The notes beneath the pieces are model-generated. The model searched no databases, was not told the origin of the DNA, and saw only the letters and a list, made by a program, of their open reading frames with translations. From positions 1 to 25,936 of the forward strand of contig CAYWIM010000070.1 of the NCBI GenBank assembly GCA_964458325.1: 25,936 nucleotides of DNA, written 5' to 3'. The first letter of the stretch is position 1; each line of letters starts with the position of its first letter. The stretch is from JAGMXM01 sp964458325. Its GTDB lineage: Bacteria; Verrucomicrobiota; Verrucomicrobiia; Limisphaerales; UBA1319. Below are positions 15,763 through 23,295 of the stretch, piece after piece. A program made the translations under genes and the position numbers.

Positions 15763-17334
15763 GTGAGACCGCGCTGGTTCGTCCCCGGGGACATCGATGG
15801 ATTTTTCGGATTGTTTGTCGACAATCTGCTTCAGCTGATGGTGATCGCGGTGCTGGGGCAGGCGGTGTGCGGGTTCCCCCCGGAGCTGATCACGGGCCGC
15901 ATCCTTCCGGGCGCGGCGATATCGATCCTGGTGGGGAACCTCTACTACGCGTGGCAGGCGCGCCAGCTAGCACGGCGGACGGGACGCAGCGATGTCACGG
16001 CGCTGCCGTACGGGATCAACACCCCAAGCGTGATCGCGTTTCTGCTGCTGATCATGGGGCCGGTGTATCAGGAGACCAAGGATCCGGCTCTGGCGTGGCG
16101 CGCGGGAATATTCGCCTGCTGTCTGAGCGGGATCATGGAGACAGTGGGGGCGTTTGTGGGGGACTGGCTGCGCCGGCACACGCCGCGGGCGGCCTTGCTC
16201 TCCTCCCTGGCCGGCGTGGCGATCACCTTTATCGCGATGGGATTTGTGTTTCAGATGTTCGCGTCGCCGGTGATCGCCCTGTTGCCGATGATGCTGATCC
16301 TGATTTCGTACGCGTCGGGGGTGCGGCTGCCGCTGCGTCTGCCGGGGGGATTGGTGGCCGTGGCGGTGGGGACCGCGCTGGCATGGGGCCTGCGCGCGGC
16401 GGGCGCCCCCCTGTTTGTTCCCCCCTCGCAACCGTATCAGTTTGCCATCCACTGGCCGATCCCGGCGGTGGTCGAGCTGGCGGCATTCTTTCAATCGCCG
16501 ATCGGGTGGAAGTACATGGCGGTGATCGTTCCGATGGCGCTGTTCAACGTGATTGGCGCGCTGCAGAACCTGGAGAGCGCCGAGGCGGCGGGCGACCGGT
16601 TCGAGACGCGCCCGTCGCTGCTGGCCAACGGATTGGGCAGCCTGTGCGCCGCGGCGCTGGGGAGCGCATTTCCGACGACGATCTACATCGGCCACCCCGG
16701 CTGGAAGACGATGGGCGCCCGGGCGGGCTATTCGATTCTCAACGGCGCGGTGATCACGGGGCTGTGCCTGGTGGGAGGGGTGACGCTGGTGCTGCGGGTG
16801 ATCCCGCTCGAGGCCATGCTGGGCATTCTGCTCTGGATCGGGCTGATCATCACAGCCCAAGCGTATCAGGAGAGCCCGCGCCGGCATGCGCTGGCGGTGG
16901 CCATCGGGCTGGTGCCGGCGCTGGCGTCCTGGGGATTGTTCCTGGTCGAGACGGCGGTTCGGGCTGCCGGGTCGAATCTGGCCGCCACGGCGGACCGATT
17001 CGGCACGGATCTGCACATTCACGGGATGGTGGCCCTGAGCCAGGGATTTCTGCTGACGTCGATGATTCTGGCAGCGGTGCTGGCGCTGGTGATCGACCGC
17101 CGATTCCATCATGCAGCGGTCTGGGCGCTGGCGGGCGCGGCGCTGTCGGCTCTGGGTTTCATTCATGCCTATGAGCTGACGGCGAGCGGTGTGCAGAACA
17201 AGCTCGGGCTCCTGGCGGCGCCGGGATTTGCGGCGGCGTATGCGCTGACGGCGCTTTGTCTCTGGATGTGGCACTGGATACGGCCGGCTGACGCGGATCC
17301 GGATCCGGCTGCGGCTCGAGGGCCGGGGGCATGA
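15763..17334 (+). CDS. NCS2-like (xanthine/uracil permease superfamily) membrane transporter
   Basis: 523 residues and about twelve membrane segments. Sequence patterns resemble NCS2/AzgA-type permeases: an early GFFGLFVDNLLQLMVI helix; the half-helix motif TALPYGINTPSVIAF, which corresponds to the substrate-site turn of the first repeat; and in the second repeat ALFNVIGALQNLESAEAAGD followed by SLLANGLGSLCAAALGSAFP, similar to the AzgA region that reads D-xxG-T with GxLxTDALGT. It would act as a proton-coupled importer in the inner membrane; the substrate need not be a nucleobase in this divergent group. Start GTG 15763 has GGAG four bases upstream. The MFS gene begins one base after the stop, so they are translationally coupled. 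The insertion sequence ends 56 bases upstream. Confidence 0.72.
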   Translation: MRPRWFVPGDIDGFFGLFVDNLLQLMVIAVLGQAVCGFPPELITGRILPGAAISILVGNLYYAWQARQLARRTGRSDVTALPYGINTPSVIAFLLLIMGPVYQETKDPALAWRAGIFACCLSGIMETVGAFVGDWLRRHTPRAALLSSLAGVAITFIAMGFVFQMFASPVIALLPMMLILISYASGVRLPLRLPGGLVAVAVGTALAWGLRAAGAPLFVPPSQPYQFAIHWPIPAVVELAAFFQSPIGWKYMAVIVPMALFNVIGALQNLESAEAAGDRFETRPSLLANGLGSLCAAALGSAFPTTIYIGHPGWKTMGARAGYSILNGAVITGLCLVGGVTLVLRVIPLEAMLGILLWIGLIITAQAYQESPRRHALAVAIGLVPALASWGLFLVETAVRAAGSNLAATADRFGTDLHIHGMVALSQGFLLTSMILAAVLALVIDRRFHHAAVWALAGAALSALGFIHAYELTASGVQNKLGLLAAPGFAAAYALTALCLWMWHWIRPADADPDPAAARGPGA

Positions 17335-17335
17335 C

Positions 17336-18688
17336 ATGAAGCCGCCGACACCCGATTCCCAGGGGGCGAAAGCCGAGGCCGGGGCGCCGCGGCCGGCGGA
17401 TGGCGAGGCGCGCCGGCTGGGCGAGATCACGCCGCAGCAATGGAAATCGGGGATCGCGGCATGGCTGGGCTGGCTATTCGACGGCCTGGACATGCACCTC
17501 TACACGCTGGTTGCGGCTCCGTATGTGGCGCAGCTGCTGGGGGCGGCGACGGCAGCGGACACGGGGGTGAAGCGGTCGAGCTCGTACATCCAGGCGGCGT
17601 TTCTCATCGGCTGGGCGCTGGGCGGCGGCGTATTCGGCCGGCTCGGAGATCGGCTGGGCCGGAGCCGGGTCCTGGCCTTGACCATCCTGACCTATGCGCT
17701 GTTCACGGGGCTATCGTCGGTGGCGCAGACCTGGTGGCAGCTCCTGATTTTCCGGTTCATGGCGGCGCTCGGGATTGGGGGGGAGTGGGCGGTGGGATCC
17801 TCGCTGCTGGCGGAGACGTGGCCGCGGCGCTGGCGGCCGTGGATTGCGGCGGTGCTGCAGACAGGCGTCAACATCGGCGTGCTGCTGGCTTGTCTCACGG
17901 TGTTTCTCATGGCCGACCGGAACCCGCGCTACGTGTTTCTGGTGGGCATTTTGCCGGCGCTGATCGTGTTCTGGATCCGGCGGGCGGTGCCGGAGCCGGA
18001 GGAGTGGCAGCGGGCCAGGCAGCAGGCGCAGGAGCGCGCGCCCGGGATCCGGGAGCTGTTCCAGGGGCCGACGCGCGGGCTGACCCTGAAGACCATCGCG
18101 GTCTGCGCGTTGAGCCTGACGGGCTGGTGGGCGTTCATGTTCTGGAACCCGCAGCATCTGCGCAACCTGCCGGAGCTGGCTTCCTGGCCGGCCGCCGACC
18201 GCGAGCGGCTGGTGAGCGCGGCCTTCTTCCTGGTCATCGCGGTGTCGATGGCAGGCAATTTCTTCGCCGGCGCGCTGGCGAAATGGCTGGGGTACCGGCG
18301 GGCGATCGCGATCATGTTTCTGATGTTTTTCGGCTCGCTGTTTGGCGCGTATGGGGTCGCGCGCGGCCACGTCGGCCTCCTGTTCTGGCTGCCCTGGGTG
18401 GGGTTCTCGTCCGGGGTGTTCGGGCTGTTCACCATGTACCTGCCGCCGCTCTTCCCGACGCTGCTCCGGACAACGGGAGCGGGTTTTTGCTTCAACATCG
18501 GGCGGGTTGCAGCCGCGTTCGGCACGGTGTTCTTCGGCTTGTTCTCGCAGGTCGGAGATTTTCGGCGCGCGCTGTGGTATGCGAGCTTTCTCTTTCCGGC
18601 AGCCATGCTGGTCGCCCTCCGCATGCCGGAGGCGGGGAGCCACGGCGCCGGCGAGACGCCCGCGCCGCCAAGACCCGATGCCGGATGA
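17336..18688 (+). CDS. MFS transporter, sugar/organic-acid porter type
   Basis: 450 residues with a hydrophilic 40-residue N terminus and twelve predicted membrane segments. The first helix carries WLGWLFDGLDMHLYTLVAAP, the D-x-D pattern of AAHS/SHS-type carriers. The loop 2-3 signature appears as GGGVFGRLGDRLGRSRVLALT and helix 4-5 as FRFMAALGIGGEWAVGSSLLAE, both standard for this branch of the major facilitator superfamily. A second-half repeat includes GALAKWLGYRRA. Likely a proton symporter for an organic acid or sugar acid (compare sialate, aromatic-acid and lactate carriers); the substrate is not determined by sequence. It is co-transcribed with the permease, and dnaE follows after 70 bases. 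Confidence 0.82.
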   Translation: MKPPTPDSQGAKAEAGAPRPADGEARRLGEITPQQWKSGIAAWLGWLFDGLDMHLYTLVAAPYVAQLLGAATAADTGVKRSSSYIQAAFLIGWALGGGVFGRLGDRLGRSRVLALTILTYALFTGLSSVAQTWWQLLIFRFMAALGIGGEWAVGSSLLAETWPRRWRPWIAAVLQTGVNIGVLLACLTVFLMADRNPRYVFLVGILPALIVFWIRRAVPEPEEWQRARQQAQERAPGIRELFQGPTRGLTLKTIAVCALSLTGWWAFMFWNPQHLRNLPELASWPAADRERLVSAAFFLVIAVSMAGNFFAGALAKWLGYRRAIAIMFLMFFGSLFGAYGVARGHVGLLFWLPWVGFSSGVFGLFTMYLPPLFPTLLRTTGAGFCFNIGRVAAAFGTVFFGLFSQVGDFRRALWYASFLFPAAMLVALRMPEAGSHGAGETPAPPRPDAG

Positions 18689-18758
18689 GACCTTCGGGAT
18701 CGCGCCCCATCGAACCCCGAGCTTGCGCCTGGATCGTGTCGAACAGTAGATTGGATTC

Positions 18759-21700
18759 ATGGCGCGCGCTGAGTTCGTTCATCTGCACGTCCACACCGAG
18801 TACTCGCTGCTGGACGGGGCATGCCGGCTGGACCGATTGGTCGAGAAAGCCCGGGCGCTCGAGTTCCCGGCGCTGGCCATCACGGATCACGGCGTGCTGT
18901 TTGGGGCCGTGGATTTCTACCGGGCCGCCCGCGAGCAGGGGCTCAAGCCGATCATCGGATGCGAGATGTACGTGGCGCCGGGGAGCCGGCACGAGAAGAA
19001 GACGTCGAGCCACGGGCGGGACGTGTATCACCACCTGGTTCTGCTGGCGCGGAACGCGGTGGGGTACCGCAACTTGATCCGGCTTTCGACGGCGGCTCAT
19101 CTGGAAGGCTATTACTACAAGCCGCGGATCGACAAGGAGCTGCTGGCCGAGCACCGCGAGGGTCTGATCGCCTTATCGGGCTGCCTGGCCGGTGAGATCC
19201 CCGAGCTGATCTTGAAGGACGACCCCGATCGGGCGCGGGCGGCGATCGATTTCTACAAGCAGACGATGGGGGCCGAGAATTTCTATCTCGAGCTGCAGAA
19301 CCATCGCCTGCCCGAGCAGCACAAGGTCAACCGGCAGCTGATCGCCTGGGCGCGCGACTTCGGGCTGCGCCTGGTGGCGACCAATGACGTTCATTACCTC
19401 GAGAAGAGCCATGCCCGCGCCCACGACTGCCTGGTGTGCATCGGCACGCAGACCCAGCTGCGGGATCCGAAGCGGCTCCGGTACGAGCCGGAGCAGTTCC
19501 ATCTGCGGCCGGCAGAGGAGATGCATGCGCTGTTTGCGGAGACGCCCGAGGCGGTCCGGAACACCCTGGCGGTCGCGGAGCAATGCCAGGTCGAGATCGA
19601 GTTCGGCAAGCTGCACTATCCGGTGTTCGATCCGCCCTCGGGGATGACGCGGGAGGGCTATCTGCGGCAGCTAGTCGCCGAGGGGCTGGAGCAGCGCTAC
19701 GGCCTGCGGGTGGAGGCGGGGGCGGACGGCTTCGCCGTGCGGGCGATGGGAGATCCAGGCCTGCTGCCGTTGGCGGCGGTTCCCGCGGCGCCTGCAGACG
19801 GGGGCGCCGCTCCGGCGCCCGCAGCCCCCACGGGCGACGCCGTCCAGGCCGCCGTCCGGACCGTGCTGGATCGGGTCCATCTCGAGCTGGCGGTCATCGA
19901 AAAGACCGGATTCGTGAGCTATTTTCTGATTGTGGGGGATTTCATCCGGCACGGCCGCGGCAAAGGGATTGCATGCGTGGCGCGCGGGTCGGCGGCGGGA
20001 TCGATCGTGACCTACCTGCTGGGGATATCGAACGTCGATCCCCTGCGCTACGGGCTCCTGTTCGAGCGGTTCCTCAATCCCGAGCGGGTGAACCCGCCCG
20101 ACATCGATATCGATTTCGCGGACGACCGGCGGGCGGATGTCATCCGGTACGTGCGGGACAAGTATGGGCGGGACTCGGTGGCGCAGATCATCACGTTTGG
20201 CACGATGGGGGCCAAGTCCGTGGTTCGCGATGTGGGGCGGGTGCTGGGGATGGATTACGGGGATGTGGACCGGCTGGCGAAGATGATACCGAACGAGCTG
20301 AAGATGACGCTGGCCAAAGCGCTCGAGAAATCGGCGGAGCTGAGGGCGGCGTATGAGGGGGACGACTCGGTGCGAGAGCTGATCGACATCGCGTTTGTGC
20401 TCGAGGATCTGACGCGGAACGCATCGGTGCACGCGGCCGGCGTGGTGATCGGCGACCAGCCGCTGGTGAACCTCCTGCCGCTCAAGCAGGACGAGGACGG
20501 CTCAATCGTGACCCAGTATGCGATGGGGCCTGTGGGCGACCTGGGGCTGCTGAAGATGGACTTTCTGGGGCTGAAGACCCTGACCGTGATTCGGAACACG
20601 TGCGACCTGGTGAAGCGGACGCGCGGCATCGATGTGCCGATCGATCATCTGCCGCTGGACGACGCGCCCACCTATGCGCTGCTCAATCGCGGGGAGACGG
20701 TGGGCGTGTTCCAGCTCGAATCGAGCGGGATGCGGGATCTGTGCCGGAAATTCCACATCAGCTCGCTGGAGCACATCACGGCGCTGATCGCCCTGTACCG
20801 GCCGGGCCCGATGAAGCTGATTCCGGAGTTCATCCGGCGGCGCCACGGGGAGGTCAAGATCGAGTATGAGCATCCGCTGCTCGAGCCCATCTGCCGGGAG
20901 ACCTACGGGGTGATGGTGTATCAGGAGCAGGTGATGCAGGCCGCTCAGGTCCTGGCCGGCTACACGCTCGGGGGGGCCGACCTGCTCCGCCGCGCCATGG
21001 GCAAGAAGAAGGTCGAGGAGATGCAGAAGCAGCGGGCCACGTTCGTCGAGGGGTGCGCGCGGCTCAATCAGATCCCCGCGGATCGCGCCAACGAGATCTT
21101 CGATCTGCTGGAGGATTTCGCCGATTACGGCTTCAACAAGTCGCATGCCGCCGCCTATGCGATCGTGGCGTACCAGACCGCGTATCTCAAGGCCAACAAC
21201 CCGGTCGAGTTCCTCTGCGCGATGATGACCAATGACATGGCGGACACCGACAAGCTGGCCATCCTGATCCAGGAGGCCCGGGCGTTTCAGATCGAGGTGC
21301 GGCCGCCGGATGTCAACGAAAGCCACGTCCATTTCGCGCCCGCTCAGCCCGGCCCGGGCATCCGATTCGGCCTGGCGGCGATCAAAGGGGTCGGCGAGAT
21401 CGCGGTGCAAAACCTCCTGGACGCCCGCCAGAGCGGCGGCCGGTTCATGTCCCTGGCCGACCTCTGCGAGCGCGTGGACACCCGCACCGTCAATCGCAAG
21501 GTCCTCGAAGCGCTCATCCGGTGCGGGGCCTGCGACGGCTTGGGAGAAACCCGGGCGGCGATGTTTGCCGGAATCGATCGAACCCTGGCCAGCGCAGCCA
21601 GCCGGGGGCTGGATCGGATCCGCGGCCAGGGCCAGCTGTTCGATTTTCTCGCCGACCAGGGCTCGGCGCCGGCTCCGGGGGAGTCGGGGCTCGAGGAATG

Positions 21701-22400
21701 GCCGGTGGCGCAGCGCCTGGCCGCCGAGAAGGAGCTGCTCGGCTTCTATGTGACGGGGCATCCGCTGACGCCGTATCGGGCCATTCTGGACCGATATGCC
21801 CTGACGGACACGGCCAGGCTGCCGGGCCTGGCCCATCGAACCGTCACGCGGCTGGGCGGGCTGGTGACGGCGGTGCAGGAGGGCATCTCGAAGAAGACCG
21901 GCAAACCCTACGCGCTGGTCACGATCGAGGATCTGGCAGGCTCGGTCCCTGTGCTCTGCATCAACGAGAACTACGATTCGTTCCGGCCGCTCCTCGAATC
22001 AGGCCGATTCGTCCTGGTCACCGGCGAGGTGAACCTGTCCGAAGACAAGCCGAAGATCTTTCCCATCTCGATCATCCCTCTCGAGGAAGCCCCCCGCCGG
22101 CTGACGTTGCAGGTCCACATCCGCCTGGACGCGGCCCAGGCGACCGGAGACCGGCTCCGCCGGCTCCGGGACATCGCCGATGCCCACCACGGCTCGTGCC
22201 CGCTGTTTCTGGGCCTGCGCCGCTCTGGCGGCGGCTGGACCTACATCGAGACCCACTCGCAGTACTCGGTCGTTCCGTCCCTGGAATTGCAGCAGGCGAT
22301 CGAAACGGATCTCGGCGCGGGCAGCTATTACGCCAAGGCTGACCTCACCATGCCCGCCCGCCCGGCCCGCGCCTGGGAGCGCAAGGGCAATGGAGGCTAG
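18759..22400 (+). CDS. dnaE: DNA polymerase III alpha subunit
   Basis: 1213 residues; the catalytic subunit of the replicative polymerase. The N-terminal PHP domain (1-280) has HLHVH (8-12), TDHG (42-45), GCE (67-69) and NDVHY (209-213), so its metal site looks intact. The Pol III palm has PDIDIDF with Asp448 and Asp450, and KMDFLGLKTL with Asp601, matching the catalytic triad. KPIGC, ARGSAAGS, FERFLNPER, RNASVHAAGVVI, YRPGPM and YGFNKSHAAAYA are all typical. A helix-hairpin-helix region and an OB fold (about 1030-1110) follow. Between about 318 and 362 there is an Ala/Pro/Gly-rich insert absent from E. coli DnaE. ATG 18759 gives the usual start, MARAEFVHLHVHTEYSLLDG. Its promoter is not evident in the short gap after the MFS gene. 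Confidence 0.97.
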   Translation: MARAEFVHLHVHTEYSLLDGACRLDRLVEKARALEFPALAITDHGVLFGAVDFYRAAREQGLKPIIGCEMYVAPGSRHEKKTSSHGRDVYHHLVLLARNAVGYRNLIRLSTAAHLEGYYYKPRIDKELLAEHREGLIALSGCLAGEIPELILKDDPDRARAAIDFYKQTMGAENFYLELQNHRLPEQHKVNRQLIAWARDFGLRLVATNDVHYLEKSHARAHDCLVCIGTQTQLRDPKRLRYEPEQFHLRPAEEMHALFAETPEAVRNTLAVAEQCQVEIEFGKLHYPVFDPPSGMTREGYLRQLVAEGLEQRYGLRVEAGADGFAVRAMGDPGLLPLAAVPAAPADGGAAPAPAAPTGDAVQAAVRTVLDRVHLELAVIEKTGFVSYFLIVGDFIRHGRGKGIACVARGSAAGSIVTYLLGISNVDPLRYGLLFERFLNPERVNPPDIDIDFADDRRADVIRYVRDKYGRDSVAQIITFGTMGAKSVVRDVGRVLGMDYGDVDRLAKMIPNELKMTLAKALEKSAELRAAYEGDDSVRELIDIAFVLEDLTRNASVHAAGVVIGDQPLVNLLPLKQDEDGSIVTQYAMGPVGDLGLLKMDFLGLKTLTVIRNTCDLVKRTRGIDVPIDHLPLDDAPTYALLNRGETVGVFQLESSGMRDLCRKFHISSLEHITALIALYRPGPMKLIPEFIRRRHGEVKIEYEHPLLEPICRETYGVMVYQEQVMQAAQVLAGYTLGGADLLRRAMGKKKVEEMQKQRATFVEGCARLNQIPADRANEIFDLLEDFADYGFNKSHAAAYAIVAYQTAYLKANNPVEFLCAMMTNDMADTDKLAILIQEARAFQIEVRPPDVNESHVHFAPAQPGPGIRFGLAAIKGVGEIAVQNLLDARQSGGRFMSLADLCERVDTRTVNRKVLEALIRCGACDGLGETRAAMFAGIDRTLASAASRGLDRIRGQGQLFDFLADQGSAPAPGESGLEEWPVAQRLAAEKELLGFYVTGHPLTPYRAILDRYALTDTARLPGLAHRTVTRLGGLVTAVQEGISKKTGKPYALVTIEDLAGSVPVLCINENYDSFRPLLESGRFVLVTGEVNLSEDKPKIFPISIIPLEEAPRRLTLQVHIRLDAAQATGDRLRRLRDIADAHHGSCPLFLGLRRSGGGWTYIETHSQYSVVPSLELQQAIETDLGAGSYYAKADLTMPARPARAWERKGNGG

Positions 22401-22659
22401 ACAATGCCTGAGAGTGAAGAGGTATGAAAAGCGTCCACGCCATCGAGGCTGTACCGGCGGCGAGAATGAGGTAGGCGGGCCAGTTGGTGCGCAATCCTTC
22501 GTAGGGGTCCGCAACCATCATCGGTCAGCCGTCGGCGCGACGAACAAGTTGTCCGTCTGGGCCAACAACAGCCCTCGATCCGGATACTGGTGCCATCAAG
22601 GACAACCCGAGCACACCCAGCGTGATGGCGACAAAAAGCGATATGATCGGGCGGCGCAT
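22345..22659 (-). pseudogene. Doubtful small two-helix membrane ORF with an in-frame TGA
   Basis: From ATG 22659 the minus frame reads MRRPIISLFVAITLGVLGLS, a clear membrane helix, then about 24 polar residues to TGA at 22527-22525. The same frame resumes at once (ATG 22521) with a second helix, YLILAAGTASMAWTLFIPL, and stops at 22345 inside the end of dnaE. Together this looks like a small protein of about 104 residues broken by a nonsense mutation, or two tiny ORFs, or chance. No family is recognised. The only possible Shine-Dalgarno sequence, GGAG, is too far away. The remaining bases to 22743 hold nothing I can identify. Confidence 0.25.
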
Positions 22660-22743
22660 CTTAAACCCAACGCTCCGGCTCAGGCACGCCGGGCCAATGG
22701 CCTTTGATTGCCAACCGAGGCGCGATGCCAGCAAACGACAAGG

Positions 22744-23001
22744 TCACCGACGCGGCGGAGCCGCGTTCGGTGGACCGTCTGGTTCGATGAGTTCTTCTCT
22801 CACGGAGACACCAAGACACGGAGGTTCCGGGTCCAGATTCTCAATCGCGACCCCTGCCTGGCGCTGGACCCTCAGGCCCCGCCGATCCAGTGCCCGGGCC
22901 AGGGTCACTTTATAGACCGTCTCCAGCAAGCCGGGCCCCAGATCCCGGTGCAGCTCAACCGCACAGTCGACCCCGATGGTCCCTATCGCATTCTCGTTCA
23001 T
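22744..23001 (-). pseudogene. Truncated GxxExxY protein
   Basis: 85 codons. Residues 1-52 match the GxxExxY family (PF13366): NAIGTIGVDCAVELHRDLGP, then GLLETVY (the family signature), LARALDRRGLRVQRQ and VAIE. Normal members run to about 120-130 residues and end with a strand bearing an acidic-lysine motif (VELK-like) that resembles nuclease folds. Here, after VAIEN, the frame passes straight into the downstream inverted repeat and an unrelated tail to TGA at 22744, so the second half of the domain is gone. The ATG (23001) lies directly behind the upstream inverted repeat. The function of the family is unknown. I see it as a remnant inside a small repeated element. Confidence 0.7.
22783..22824. 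repeat. Left inverted repeat of the GxxExxY element
   Basis: Begins TTCGATGA (22783-22790), then, after eight bases, the core CTCACGGAGACACCAAGACA continues to GGAGG (22799-22824). The core is the inverse of 23005-23029 with only three mismatches over 25 positions. Confidence 0.75.
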
Positions 23002-23002
23002 C

Positions 23003-23046
23003 GCCGTGTCTTTGTGCCTCCGTGAGGGAACTCTTTCTTCATCGAA
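23003..23046. repeat. Right inverted repeat of the GxxExxY element
   Basis: On the minus strand, reading inward: TTCGATGA (23046-23039), twelve bases, then CTCACGGAGGCACAAAGACA and CGGCG up to 23003. It abuts the GxxExxY start codon with one base between, so it also forms the 5' leader of that gene. Confidence 0.75.
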
Positions 23047-23095
23047 TGGCTAGAACTGAGCGACAGCCGCCCCGCCCCCTCGAGCGTGATCAGCG

Positions 23096-23257
23096 TCATC
23101 TCCCAAGGCGACGGTCGATTTCTCGAAGCACATCTGCAAAGGGGCGTTTCTGTGGGGAATTCGAAGGGCGCGGCGGCGGCGCAAGGGATTCGTCGTTTCT
23201 GGCGACGGGCGGGAGAGCGGCCGGTTCGGCGCGGTTTGCCGGCCGCCTACGCGTCAT
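23096..23257 (-). CDS. Possible short hypothetical protein
   Basis: ATG 23257 opens a 53-codon frame ending in TGA, with a Pro/Arg/Ala-rich start and a tail RPFADVLREIDRRLGR that looks like a real amphipathic C terminus. It could be a small protein, the end of a decayed gene, or chance in G+C-rich DNA. It is downstream of the PL11-like gene by about 40 bases on the same strand. No family is recognised. The rest of 23047-23295 holds nothing else I can support. Confidence 0.2.
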   Translation of the reverse strand: MTRRRPANRAEPAALPPVARNDESLAPPPRPSNSPQKRPFADVLREIDRRLGR

Positions 23258-23295
23258 ACTGTCAGTCGTCGATGTTTGACCCCATTGCCGTGTTC

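Larger units (their letters stand above)
22783..23046. mobile_element. 264-bp inverted-repeat-bounded GxxExxY cassette
   Basis: Both ends start with TTCGATGA read inward, then a spacer of 8 or 12 bases, then the CTCACGGAG-CAC-AAGACACGG core. Between the cores lies only the GxxExxY fragment. It carries no transposase, so it would need help in trans, like a MITE. A three-base TGG occurs just outside both ends; this may be chance. Confidence 0.5.

Noticed and set aside
22525..22527. TGA as selenocysteine in the small membrane ORF
   Set aside because: No selenoprotein family fits, the flanking residues are not redox-like, and no downstream SECIS-type hairpin was noticed.
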